A stretch of DNA of 5,907 bases, from the NCBI GenBank assembly GCA_945957495.1, contig CAMFLG010000223.1, positions 1 through 5,907 of the forward strand. Direction: 5' to 3'. Position 1 is the first letter of the stretch. Each line of letters begins with the position of its first letter. The notes beneath the pieces are model-generated. The model ran no database searches. It was not told the origin of the DNA and saw nothing but the letters and a program-made list of their open reading frames with translations. A program made the translations under genes and the position numbers. The DNA comes from an uncultured Pseudorhodobacter sp. Its GTDB lineage: Bacteria; Pseudomonadota; Alphaproteobacteria; Rhodobacterales; Rhodobacteraceae. This document shows, piece after piece, positions 1-5,673 of the stretch.

Positions 1-63
1 ATGCTGCGTTGACATCGCCCGCCCGGTCTTTGACAACCTGCCAAACAGCCAGCGAAAGCCGAT

Positions 64-939
64 ATGAGCTATATCCCCTTCCCCGACATCTCGCCCGAGG
101 TGTTTTCGATCCCCTTGGGTCCGATCACCTTCACCCTGCGCTGGTATGCGCTGGCCTATATCGCGGGGCTGTTGATCGGATGGCAACTGATCCTGCGCAT
201 GGTGCGCACGCCGCGCCTGTGGGCTGGCGCGCCGCCGATGCAGCCAGAGGCGGTGGAACGCCTTCTCACCTGGGTGATCTTCGGCGTCATCATCGGCGGG
301 CGGCTGGGCTATGTGCTGTTCTACCAACCGGGGTTCTTCCTGCAGAACCCGGCGCAGATCCTGCGGGTCTGGGAGGGCGGCATGTCATTTCACGGCGGCT
401 TTGCCGGGGTCATCGTCGCCGGGATCTGGTTCTGCCGCCGCGAGAATATCCCGATGCTGTCCATGGCCGATCTGATGGCCGCCGTGGTGCCGATCGGTCT
501 ATTCCTTGGCCGTATCGCCAATTTCATCAATGCCGAGCTTTGGGGCCGCCCCACCAGCCTGCCCTGGGGCGTGGCCTTCCCGGGTGAGGCCGCGCAAACC
601 TGCGACGGCATCCTGACAATCTGCGCCCGCCACCCCAGCCAGCTTTACGAGGCGGCGCTGGAAGGCCTGTTGCTGTTCACCGTCTTTACCTGGCTGATCT
701 GGCGATGCGACTGGCTGAAAACCCCCGGCCGCATCGCCGGGCTGTTCTTCCTTGGCTACGGCCTTGCCCGCTTTGCCGTCGAATTCGTCCGCCAGCCCGA
801 TGCGCAATTCGTGTCCGACGGCAATCCGCTGGGCCTTGCCCTGCACATGGGCGGCTATGGCCTGACCATGGGTCAGATCCTGACCCTGCCGATGATCGCC
901 GCCGGTCTGTGGTTCCTGACCCGCGCCAAACCCGCATGA
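64..939 (+). CDS. lgt: Prolipoprotein diacylglyceryl transferase (Lgt)
   Basis: Lgt moves the diacylglyceryl group of phosphatidylglycerol to the lipobox cysteine of prolipoproteins in the inner membrane, the first step of lipoprotein maturation. The 291-residue protein has the usual family length and about seven hydrophobic segments (roughly 20-45, 66-88, 108-125, 134-152, 197-213, 224-242, 266-286). Hallmarks seen: LRWYALAY (25-32), IGGRLGYVLFY (77-87), MSFHGG (107-112, His110 matching the essential His of the family), the Lgt signature GRIANFINAELWGR (149-162, with Arg150, Asn153, Glu158), RHPSQLYEA (189-197) and GYGLARFAVEFVRQPD (231-246). The ATG at 64 gives the expected short cytoplasmic start; no strong ribosome binding site precedes it. 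A TTGACA at 30-35 lies upstream but has no convincing -10 partner. It is the first gene of a three-gene operon, and its stop overlaps the next start. Identification is secure. Confidence 0.97.
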   Translation: MSYIPFPDISPEVFSIPLGPITFTLRWYALAYIAGLLIGWQLILRMVRTPRLWAGAPPMQPEAVERLLTWVIFGVIIGGRLGYVLFYQPGFFLQNPAQILRVWEGGMSFHGGFAGVIVAGIWFCRRENIPMLSMADLMAAVVPIGLFLGRIANFINAELWGRPTSLPWGVAFPGEAAQTCDGILTICARHPSQLYEAALEGLLLFTVFTWLIWRCDWLKTPGRIAGLFFLGYGLARFAVEFVRQPDAQFVSDGNPLGLALHMGGYGLTMGQILTLPMIAAGLWFLTRAKPA

Positions 940-1988
940 CACCGCTTGCCGCCCTCCTGATCCGCCGCATCCAGCACGGCGGCCCGATCACACTGGCCGA
1001 TTACATGGCCGATTGCCTGATGCACCCCGCGCATGGCTATTACGCCACCCGCGACCCCTTTGGCCAAGGCGGCGATTTCACCACCGCCCCGGAAATCAGC
1101 CAGATGTTTGGTGAATTGCTGGGTCTGTGTCTGGCGCAAACCTGGCTGGATCAGGGCGCGCCATCCGCCTTCACGCTGGCCGAACTCGGCCCCGGGCGCG
1201 GCACACTGATGGCCGATGTGCTGCGCGCAACCGCCCGCGTGCCCGGCTTTCACGCCGCCGCCCGCGTGCATCTGGTGGAAACCTCGTCCACCCTGCGCGC
1301 CCGCCAGCGCGCCACCCTTGGCGCGCATCCGGTGATCTGGCTGGACAGCGCGCAAGACCTGCCCGAGGCGCCGCTGTTCCTCTTGGCCAACGAATTCTTT
1401 GACGCCCTGCCGATCCGCCAATTCACCCGCACCCCCGAAGGATGGTCCGAAACCATGGTTGGCCTCAGCAACGGCGCACTCAGCCTTGGCCGCGCCGCAC
1501 CCGCCATCATCCCCACCCTCAACCACCGCCTGACCGACACCACCCCCGGCGATATTGTCGAACTGTGCCCCGCCGCCCCCGCCATCCTGCAAACCCTGTC
1601 CGACCGCATCACGCGCCACGGCGGCGCTGCCCTGATCCTCGACTACGGCGACTGGGGATCGAAAGGTGACACGTTTCAGGCACTGAAATCGCACCGCTTC
1701 ACCGATCCTCTTGCCGAACCCGGCGAGGCGGATCTGACCGCCCATGTCGATTTCGCCGCCCTTGCCGCCCACAGCCCGGCCCATGCCTATACAACCCAAG
1801 GCGCGCTGTTGACCGCACTGGGCATCCAAACCCGCGCCGCACAGCTGGCGCAGCGCCTGACGGGCGATCCGCTGACCCAGCATCTTGCCGCCACACGCCG
1901 CTTGACCGCGCCCGAAGAAATGGGACAGTTGTTCAAAGCCCTCGCCATCTATCCCCCCTCTGCCCCCACCCCGCCCGGATTCGCCTGA
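936..1988 (+). CDS. SAM-dependent methyltransferase, MidA/NDUFAF7 family
   Basis: This 350-residue class I methyltransferase belongs to the COG1565/DUF185 (Methyltransf_28) family. Its mitochondrial member NDUFAF7/MidA methylates an arginine of the complex I NDUFS2 subunit; the bacterial substrate is not established, so a complex I role here is inference. Seen in the protein: the family block GDFTTAPEISQMFGE (46-60), SAM-binding motif I LAELGPGRGTLMADVL (81-96), the acidic post-I strand HLVETS (112-117), NEFFDALPIRQF (152-163), ILDYGD (234-239) and TAHVDF (268-273). The ATG at 936 overlaps the lgt stop as ATGA. The reading frame is open further upstream to about 705, but that part lies inside lgt and the family N-terminus (LIRRIQHGGPITLADYM) begins just after the chosen start. 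No Shine-Dalgarno is visible, consistent with termination-reinitiation coupling to lgt. The stop overlaps the pgeF start by one base. Confidence 0.92.
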   Translation: MTPLAALLIRRIQHGGPITLADYMADCLMHPAHGYYATRDPFGQGGDFTTAPEISQMFGELLGLCLAQTWLDQGAPSAFTLAELGPGRGTLMADVLRATARVPGFHAAARVHLVETSSTLRARQRATLGAHPVIWLDSAQDLPEAPLFLLANEFFDALPIRQFTRTPEGWSETMVGLSNGALSLGRAAPAIIPTLNHRLTDTTPGDIVELCPAAPAILQTLSDRITRHGGAALILDYGDWGSKGDTFQALKSHRFTDPLAEPGEADLTAHVDFAALAAHSPAHAYTTQGALLTALGIQTRAAQLAQRLTGDPLTQHLAATRRLTAPEEMGQLFKALAIYPPSAPTPPGFA

Positions 1989-2737
1989 TGCTGGCCCCCA
2001 TCACCTCTGACGCCCTTTCGCCCCGGCACGGGTTCTTCACCCGCAAGGGCGGCGCGTCTTCGGGCATCTTCGCCGGGCTGAACTGTGGCGCAGGCTCAAC
2101 CGATCAGGCCGATATCGTCGCCATCAACCGCGCCCGCGCGGCAGAGGCGATGGGCGTCGATGTTTCGCACCTTGTCACCCTGCATCAGGTGCATTCACCG
2201 CTGTGCCTGACCGTGGACGCCCCGCTGTCGATCCGACCCGAGGCCGATGCGCTGGCCACCGCCACCCCCGGCCTTGCGCTGGCGATCCTCACCGCCGATT
2301 GCCAGCCGGTGCTGTTTGCCGATGCCGGTGCTGGCGTCATCGGGGCCGCCCACGCAGGCTGGCGCGGCGCCAAGGAAGGCGTGTTAGAGGCGACCTTGGA
2401 CGCCATGGAAACACTGGGCGCGCGGCGCGCCCATATCCATGCCGTGATCGGGCCCACCATCTCGCAAGCCGCCTACGAAGTCGGGCCAGAGTTTTTTGAG
2501 GCCTTCACCGACGACGATCCCGAAACCCGCCGCTTTTTCGCCAATGGCAACGGCGACCGCATGCTGTTCAACCTGCCCGGCTATGGCTTGTGGCGCCTGC
2601 GCGCCGCAGGCGTGGGGCTGGCCGAATGGACCGGCCATTGCACCTACCGCGACCCCGAACGATTCTTTTCCTTCCGCCGCACCACCCACGCCGGCGAGGC
2701 CGATTACGGCCGCCTGATTTCGATCATCCGGCTGTAA
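1988..2737 (+). CDS. pgeF: Peptidoglycan editing factor PgeF (YfiH/LACC1 family)
   Basis: This is a 249-residue member of the Cu-oxidase_4/DUF152 family, variously annotated as polyphenol oxidase (laccase), purine nucleoside phosphorylase/adenosine deaminase (as for human LACC1) and peptidoglycan editing factor. In E. coli YfiH prevents misincorporation of serine for alanine in the peptidoglycan stem. Seen here: GFFTRKGGASSGIFAGLNCG (15-34), TLHQVHS (64-70), LTADCQPVLF (101-110), GAAHAGWRGAKEGVL (119-133), VIGPTISQAAYEVGPEF (153-169), FNLPGY (194-199) and CTYRDPERFFSFRR (218-231). His69, Cys105 and His122 form the family's metal-binding/catalytic triad. The ATG overlaps the preceding TGA by one base (TGATG), so translation is probably coupled. 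It is the last gene of the operon with lgt; pairing a lipoprotein enzyme with a cell-wall fidelity factor gives an envelope theme. Family assignment is firm; the physiological reaction in this organism is not shown by sequence. Confidence 0.94.
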   Translation: MLAPITSDALSPRHGFFTRKGGASSGIFAGLNCGAGSTDQADIVAINRARAAEAMGVDVSHLVTLHQVHSPLCLTVDAPLSIRPEADALATATPGLALAILTADCQPVLFADAGAGVIGAAHAGWRGAKEGVLEATLDAMETLGARRAHIHAVIGPTISQAAYEVGPEFFEAFTDDDPETRRFFANGNGDRMLFNLPGYGLWRLRAAGVGLAEWTGHCTYRDPERFFSFRRTTHAGEADYGRLISIIRL

Positions 2738-2789
2738 CGCGCGCCGCGATTGCGCCACAGTCTTGCGAACAATCCTGCAGAATTTTCCG

Positions 2790-2815
2790 GTATTGTTTCC
2801 AATACAAAATATAAT
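2790..2815 (+). promoter_or_regulatory. AT-rich island: inverted repeat and TATAAT -10-like box
   Basis: Downstream of pgeF the sequence becomes abruptly AT-rich. A perfect 6-bp inverted repeat GTATTG/CAATAC with a 4-base centre spans 2790-2805 and is followed at 2810-2815 by an exact TATAAT. No good -35 lies at the right distance (the hexamer 17 bp upstream is CCGGTA). If this is a promoter, an activator or repressor binding the inverted repeat could compensate for the missing -35. It would drive the small gene at 2973 with a leader of about 150 nt. Promoter function is inferred. Confidence 0.4.
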
Positions 2816-2825
2816 CACGCGATTT

Positions 2826-2843
2826 CAAAGCCTTAAGCCTTTG
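2826..2843. repeat. 18-bp near-perfect palindrome, possible operator or leader hairpin
   Basis: The two halves of CAAAGCCTTAAGCCTTTG are complementary at all nine pairs except one C:C mismatch. It lies 11 bp downstream of the TATAAT box, so it would sit just inside the transcript of the small gene at 2973. That position suits a repressor operator; as RNA it could form a short hairpin. No known regulator consensus was recognised. Confidence 0.3.
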
Positions 2844-2972
2844 GGCGAAACGGCCACAATTGCCACCCCTCCCGCGCGCGCTGCCGCAATGATTTCCCAT
2901 TTGCAGCCAAATCCTTGCCGCATTGCCGGGGCAAATTGGCCTCAACAAAGACAACGCCTGAAGGAGCAGATC

Positions 2973-3125
2973 ATGAAAAAAGAACGCCGCTGGCTGAAAT
3001 CCGCAATCGCCGCAAGCGCCGAAACTCAAGTGGTCATGCCTTGGGCCCGTGGCCAGCGCCGCCGCCCCGAATCGATGAAAGACGCCCCGGTTCCCGCCAA
3101 ACCGCGCGCCATCGCTGCCCGCTGA
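2973..3125 (+). CDS. Small basic hypothetical protein, 50 aa
   Basis: The protein has 50 residues, starts MKKERRWLKS, and is rich in Arg, Lys and Ala, with a Pro/Ala/Arg-rich tail (38-50). There is no signal peptide, membrane segment or cysteine. The core ETQVVMPWARGQRRR (17-31) looks like a small-protein family I vaguely recall from Rhodobacterales, but no function is known to me. Support for translation is good: AAGGAG at 2961-2966 lies 6 nt before the ATG, the best ribosome binding site on the plus strand here, and a strong intrinsic terminator begins 18 nt after the stop. The same frame is open upstream to 2763, but that part has no ribosome binding site and looks non-coding. Its charge would suit nucleic-acid or ribosome binding, which is speculation. 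It appears to be a single-gene transcription unit. Confidence 0.7.
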   Translation: MKKERRWLKSAIAASAETQVVMPWARGQRRRPESMKDAPVPAKPRAIAAR

Positions 3126-3143
3126 TCCTTCGACCGATTCGCA

Positions 3144-3178
3144 CGCAAAGGCCGGGGGTTCCCCGGCCTTTGCGTTTT
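3144..3178 (+). terminator. Strong intrinsic terminator after the 50-aa gene
   Basis: A perfect 14-bp GC-rich stem (CGCAAAGGCCGGGG at 3144-3157 against CCCCGGCCTTTGCG at 3161-3174) with a 3-base loop is followed directly by TTTT at 3175-3178. It begins 18 nt after the stop codon of the 50-aa gene. It should insulate the downstream intergenic sequence from read-through. Confidence 0.9.
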
Positions 3179-3271
3179 CACCTTCTACACAAACCGGCGC
3201 AAAGCCACCGATAGGCGCAACTGAGGAAACAATCCGCGCGAAAACCTTAGCTTTGCCGCGTAACCCGCTCC

Positions 3272-3315
3272 AATTAAGAATTAATTTTGACAGGCCTCCA
3301 AGATTCTGCCATCTT
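3272..3315 (+). promoter_or_regulatory. Predicted sigma-70-type promoter with UP-like AT palindrome
   Basis: A consensus TTGACA -35 box (3287-3292) is followed after 17 bp by CATCTT (3310-3315), a weak -10 matching three of six positions. Directly upstream of the -35 is AATTAA-GAA-TTAATT (3272-3286), a perfect inverted repeat made almost wholly of A and T, placed where an UP element would contact the RNA polymerase alpha subunits. The predicted start is near 3322-3324. A strong -35 with a poor -10 is common at alphaproteobacterial promoters. No good reading frame follows on this strand, which points to a non-coding transcript. Confidence 0.5.
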
Positions 3316-3321
3316 TGGTTC

Positions 3322-3483
3322 ACGGAAGTTCCTCTGTGAAAACAGACTGTGGCAGGCGAGGTAAGACCGCAAGGCACCGCTGACACAGCACCGGTTCGGT
3401 CATCTGGCCGGGCGAAGGATGTTGCTCAGTTATGGCGGCCCTGGTGCTCCTCTGGCACCGCTAAGGGGCCGCCTAAACTTTTT
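3322..3483 (+). ncRNA. Candidate structured small RNA, about 160 nt
   Basis: The stretch lies between two intrinsic terminators, with its own promoter-like element at 3287-3315 and a terminator at its end, and has no credible coding frame. By eye it folds into consecutive hairpins: TCTG/CAGA (3333-3336 with 3343-3346); a longer arm with CTGTG/CACAG at its base (3347-3351 with 3384-3388) and GGT/ACC inside (3360-3362 with 3376-3378); a 7-bp stem with wobble pairs (3395-3401 with 3406-3412); and the terminator stem from 3434. I do not see the conserved loop of SRP RNA, the RNase P core, a tmRNA tag or a riboswitch signature I know. The length would fit a 6S-like RNA, but no 6S consensus could be confirmed. 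The next gene is on the opposite strand, so this is not its leader. Boundaries and transcription are inferred. Confidence 0.45.
3434..3483 (+). terminator. Intrinsic terminator of the candidate sRNA
   Basis: GGCGGCCC (3434-3441) pairs perfectly with GGGCCGCC (3466-3473). Inside it GGTGC (3443-3447) pairs with GCACC (3455-3459) around a 7-base loop, leaving GCTAAG as an internal bulge. Five T follow at 3479-3483, after a short TAAAC spacer. The T run is only on the plus-strand exit side. The hairpin lies just past the stop of the convergent lrp-type gene and might also slow transcripts from that side, but no T run follows there. Confidence 0.65.
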
Positions 3484-3502
3484 GACCCAGCGCAGCCCGA
3501 AA

Positions 3503-4003
3503 TCAGGCGTTCCGCGCCAGCCGCTCTTCCAGCACATCAAACGACAGGCCCGGCTCGTCCTTGGCGCAGCGGATCACCAGACTGGTTTTCACATTTGCCA
3601 CATTCTCTGCCTTCAGCAGCGCCTCGGTCAGGAAGTTCTGAAAACTCGACAGATCCGGCGCCACGCATTTCAGGATGAAGTCGATCTCACCGTTCAGCAT
3701 GTGGCACTCACGCACCAAGGGCCAGGCCCGGCAACGCGCCTCAAAGGTGGACAGATCCGCCTCGGCCTGGCTTTGCAGCCGCACCATGGCAAAAACCTGC
3801 ACCTCGAACCCCAGTTCGCGCGCATCAATATCGGCGTGATAGCCCTTGATATAGCCCGCCTCCTCCAGCGTGCGCACCCGGCGCAGACAGGGCGGCGCCG
3901 AAATTCCAACCCGGCTGGCAAGCTCCACGTTGGTCATCCGCCCATCCGCCTGCAACTCCGCCAGAATGCGGCGGTCAATCGGATCGAGCTTTGTTCCAGC
4001 CAT
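3503..4003 (-). CDS. Lrp/AsnC family transcriptional regulator
   Basis: This 166-residue protein has the family's usual length: an N-terminal winged helix-turn-helix (LDPIDRRILAELQADGRM at 6-23, then NVELASRVGISAPPCLRRVR at 25-44, EEAGYIKGY at 47-55) and a C-terminal RAM/AsnC_trans_reg domain (about 65-150; LNGEIDFILKC at 103-113). Such proteins form dimers to octamers and respond to amino acids or related small molecules; the ligand here is unknown. The start at 4003 is fixed by AAGGAG (plus positions 4010-4015) 6 nt upstream and by the family N-terminus; the frame stays open to 4204 but that extension is cysteine-rich and not Lrp-like. The protein has Cys at 39, 91, 100, 113 and 146. It is divergent from trxB with 188 bp between the starts, and direct repeats in that spacer suggest autoregulation and possibly control of trxB. 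Confidence 0.93.
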   Translation of the reverse strand: MAGTKLDPIDRRILAELQADGRMTNVELASRVGISAPPCLRRVRTLEEAGYIKGYHADIDARELGFEVQVFAMVRLQSQAEADLSTFEARCRAWPLVRECHMLNGEIDFILKCVAPDLSSFQNFLTEALLKAENVANVKTSLVIRCAKDEPGLSFDVLEERLARNA

Positions 4004-4026
4004 GGCTGTCTCCTTTTTTAGCCCCG

Positions 4027-4055
4027 TATCTAGGCCCAACCCCCGCCCTGCGCAA
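4027..4055 (-). promoter_or_regulatory. Predicted promoter of the Lrp-family gene
   Basis: Read on the minus strand, TTGCGC (plus 4050-4055) and TAGATA (plus 4027-4032) are separated by exactly 17 bp. The predicted start near 4020 would give a leader of about 17 nt containing the AAGGAG ribosome binding site. Each hexamer matches consensus at only three positions. The -35 lies within the proximal copy of the 15-bp direct repeat, so a regulator bound there would block RNA polymerase. Confidence 0.4.
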
Positions 4056-4085
4056 TAATGTTTCGTCAGAGCGCAATAATTTTTC
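4050..4085. repeat. Two 15-bp direct repeats, 21 bp apart: candidate Lrp-family operator
   Basis: Copies at 4050-4064 and 4071-4085 share 14 of 15 bases (GCGCAATAAT, then G or T, then TTTC). The start-to-start distance of 21 bp is two helical turns, so both lie on one face of the DNA, a typical arrangement for Lrp-type oligomers. On the minus strand the distal copy reads GAAAAATTATTGCGC, whose AT-rich core resembles the AWATTWT core of the E. coli Lrp consensus. One copy overlaps the predicted -35 of the adjacent regulator gene. Direct binding is inferred. Confidence 0.5.
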
Positions 4086-4133
4086 ACAAAGCACCCGCAG
4101 ACCGCACAAAACCGCAAGCCCGCCATGCAGGAC

Positions 4134-4162
4134 TTTCCCCGCCCGGGCGCAGCGCCTATATC
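4134..4162 (+). promoter_or_regulatory. Weak promoter candidate for trxB
   Basis: TATATC at 4157-4162 is the only -10-like element close to trxB. The hexamer 17 bp upstream, TTTCCC at 4134-4139, is a poor -35. If real, the leader would be about 23 nt and the direct repeats would lie roughly 85-120 bp upstream, a position compatible with activation or looping by the divergent regulator. Low certainty. Confidence 0.25.
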
Positions 4163-4191
4163 AACGCCAGACACGAATCCCGGGGGAAGCA

Positions 4192-5130
4192 ATGGGCGAG
4201 ACACGTCACACCAAGGTTCTGATCATTGGCTCCGGCCCGGCGGGCTATACCGCCGCCGTCTATGCCAGCCGCGCCATGCTCAACCCGATTCTGGTGCAAG
4301 GCCTGCAACCCGGCGGTCAGTTGACCATCACAACCGAAGTCGAAAACTGGCCCGGCGACAGCCATGTGCAAGGCCCCGATCTGATGATCCGCATGCAGGA
4401 CCATGCCGCCGCGATGGGGGCCGAAATCATCTCGGACTACATCACCCGACTCGATCTGCAAAACCGCCCCTTCACCGCCCATGCCGATTCCGGCACCACC
4501 TACACCGCCGATGCCGTCATTCTGGCCACCGGCGCCCAAGCCAAATGGCTGGGCCTGCCGTCGGAAGAAAAGTTCAAGGGCTTTGGCGTCTCTGCCTGCG
4601 CCACCTGTGACGGCTTTTTCTATCGTGGCAAAGAGGTTGTGGTGATCGGCGGCGGCAATACGGCCGTGGAAGAGGCGCTGTTTCTGACCAACTTCGCCAC
4701 CAAAGTCACCCTGATCCACCGCCGCGATTCCTTACGCGCCGAAAAGATCATGCAAGACCGGCTGTTCAAACATCCCAAGATCGAAATGCTGTGGAACTCT
4801 GAAGTGACCGAAGTGCTGGGCAGCGATGCGCCCGCCTCTGTCACCGCCGTGCGCACCCGCAATCTGGCCACGGGCGAGGTCAAGGATGTACCCTGCCACG
4901 GCTTCTTTGTCGCCATCGGCCATGCCCCGGCCTCCGAACTGGTGAAAGACCAACTGCCGCTGCATTCGGGCGGCTATGTGCAGGTTGAACCGGGTACCAC
5001 CCGCACCGCGATTCCCGGTGTCTTTGCCGCGGGCGATCTGACCGATCACGTCTACCGCCAGGCCGTCACCTCTGCCGGCATGGGCTGCATGGCCGCGCTG
5101 GACGCCGAACGCTGGCTGGCAGGGCAGTAA
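4192..5130 (+). CDS. trxB: Thioredoxin-disulfide reductase (NADPH)
   Basis: TrxB is a cytoplasmic FAD enzyme that passes electrons from NADPH to thioredoxin, feeding ribonucleotide reductase, peroxiredoxins and disulfide repair. The 312-residue length is typical of the low-molecular-weight bacterial type. Seen: FAD-binding GSGPAGYTAAVYASRA (13-28), GGQLTITTEVENWPG (41-55), the redox-active Cys136-Ala-Thr-Cys139-Asp140, the NADPH fold VIGGGNTAVEEALFL (151-165), the HRRDSLRAEK block (176-185) whose arginines bind the NADPH phosphate, and IPGVFAAGDLTD (274-285) for FAD. The ATG at 4192 follows GGGGGAAG (4182-4189) at suitable spacing and starts the conserved domain; the frame is open back to 3991 but that would cover the regulator's promoter. 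It is divergent from an Lrp-family gene and followed 17 nt later by a RES-domain gene, probably co-transcribed. No missing residues seen. Confidence 0.97.
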   Translation: MGETRHTKVLIIGSGPAGYTAAVYASRAMLNPILVQGLQPGGQLTITTEVENWPGDSHVQGPDLMIRMQDHAAAMGAEIISDYITRLDLQNRPFTAHADSGTTYTADAVILATGAQAKWLGLPSEEKFKGFGVSACATCDGFFYRGKEVVVIGGGNTAVEEALFLTNFATKVTLIHRRDSLRAEKIMQDRLFKHPKIEMLWNSEVTEVLGSDAPASVTAVRTRNLATGEVKDVPCHGFFVAIGHAPASELVKDQLPLHSGGYVQVEPGTTRTAIPGVFAAGDLTDHVYRQAVTSAGMGCMAALDAERWLAGQ

Positions 5131-5147
5131 CGGGCCGGGGCAGCAAC

Positions 5148-5657
5148 ATGCCCGCCCAGCCGGTTTCAGGCCGCTTCTACCGCATCATCTTCGCATCCGA
5201 CCGTGACGCCCCCCTCCGGGGCGCCCGCTCACCCGAGGGCCGCTTTCACCACGATGGCGAGGCGGCCCTTTACATGTCACCCAGCCCGCAAGCTGCGGCC
5301 TTCGCCATCGCCCGCTATTTGCGCCCCAACGATCCGCCGCGCCTGCTGCAACCGCTGCACCTCGAAGCCGCTCAGCTGCTCGATCTGCGAAACCCCACGG
5401 CGATCCGGTATCTGGGCCTGAACGGCGACGAGGCCTCGGTGCCATGGCAGCCCGAACGTCAACAAGGCCTGCCCGCCACCACTTGGCGCGCCAGCGACGC
5501 CGCCCGCGCCGCCGGGGCGGATGGCATCATCTACGCCGCACGCAGCGAACCCAGCCGCTGGCATATCGTGCTGTTTCGCTGGAACAGCACCGGCCCGCGC
5601 CTTGCCCCGGATGGCCCGGCCACACCATTTCTTCCCAACCCAACGCACGCAACCTAG
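5148..5657 (+). CDS. RES-domain protein (putative NAD+-degrading fold)
   Basis: The 169-residue protein has a RES-domain pattern: GRFYRI (8-13), EGRFHHDGEAALYMS (30-44), WRASDAARAAGADGIIYAAR (113-132) and WHIVLFRWN (138-146). Classical RES proteins are toxins that break down NAD+ (MbcT is an NAD+ phosphorylase) and pair with an Xre-type antitoxin encoded just upstream. Here Arg32 and Tyr42 keep the spacing of the family's active-site Arg and Tyr, and Ser133 could be the conserved serine, but the position about 11 residues after the Tyr, where a Glu is expected, is Ala53. The gene sits 17 nt after trxB with GGGG (5137-5140) as a modest ribosome binding site, and no Xre gene is adjacent. It may be a housekeeping or inactive relative rather than a toxin. 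A nicotinamide-cofactor link to TrxB is suggestive only. Domain assignment is good; activity is uncertain. Confidence 0.8.
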   Translation: MPAQPVSGRFYRIIFASDRDAPLRGARSPEGRFHHDGEAALYMSPSPQAAAFAIARYLRPNDPPRLLQPLHLEAAQLLDLRNPTAIRYLGLNGDEASVPWQPERQQGLPATTWRASDAARAAGADGIIYAARSEPSRWHIVLFRWNSTGPRLAPDGPATPFLPNPTHAT

Positions 5658-5673
5658 CCTCGCGCGGCAATTT

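Noticed and set aside
1..12. ATG CTG CGT TGA at the very start, possibly the tail of an upstream gene
   Set aside because: Only three codons before the stop; nothing supports the frame or identifies a product.
30..35. TTGACA as a -35 box for lgt
   Set aside because: The hexamer 17 bp downstream (CGAAAG) is not -10-like, and no alternative spacing gives a better one.
873..1883. Long open frame on the minus strand, 336 codons, opposite the methyltransferase gene
   Set aside because: Its translation is low-complexity Gly/Ala/Gln-rich with no family resemblance, and it mirrors the third-position GC bias of a well-supported plus-strand gene.
2732..2760. CTGT...ACAG with GCGC...GCGC as a terminator after pgeF
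   Set aside because: Short interrupted stem with no T run; too weak to call.
3322..3483. SRP RNA, RNase P RNA, tmRNA or cobalamin/TPP riboswitch as the identity of the intergenic RNA
   Set aside because: None of the conserved core motifs of these RNAs is present, and a riboswitch would need a downstream gene on the same strand.
3419..4021. Plus-strand open frame running from the candidate sRNA across the Lrp-family gene
   Set aside because: It runs through the terminator hairpin and is antisense to a well-supported gene; the protein has no recognisable features.
4004..4204. Longer N-terminus for the Lrp-family regulator (start at 4204) and, conversely, for TrxB (start at 3991)
   Set aside because: Both extensions would cover the divergent promoter spacer. 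Each gene has a suitable ribosome binding site at the shorter start, and the conserved domains begin right there.
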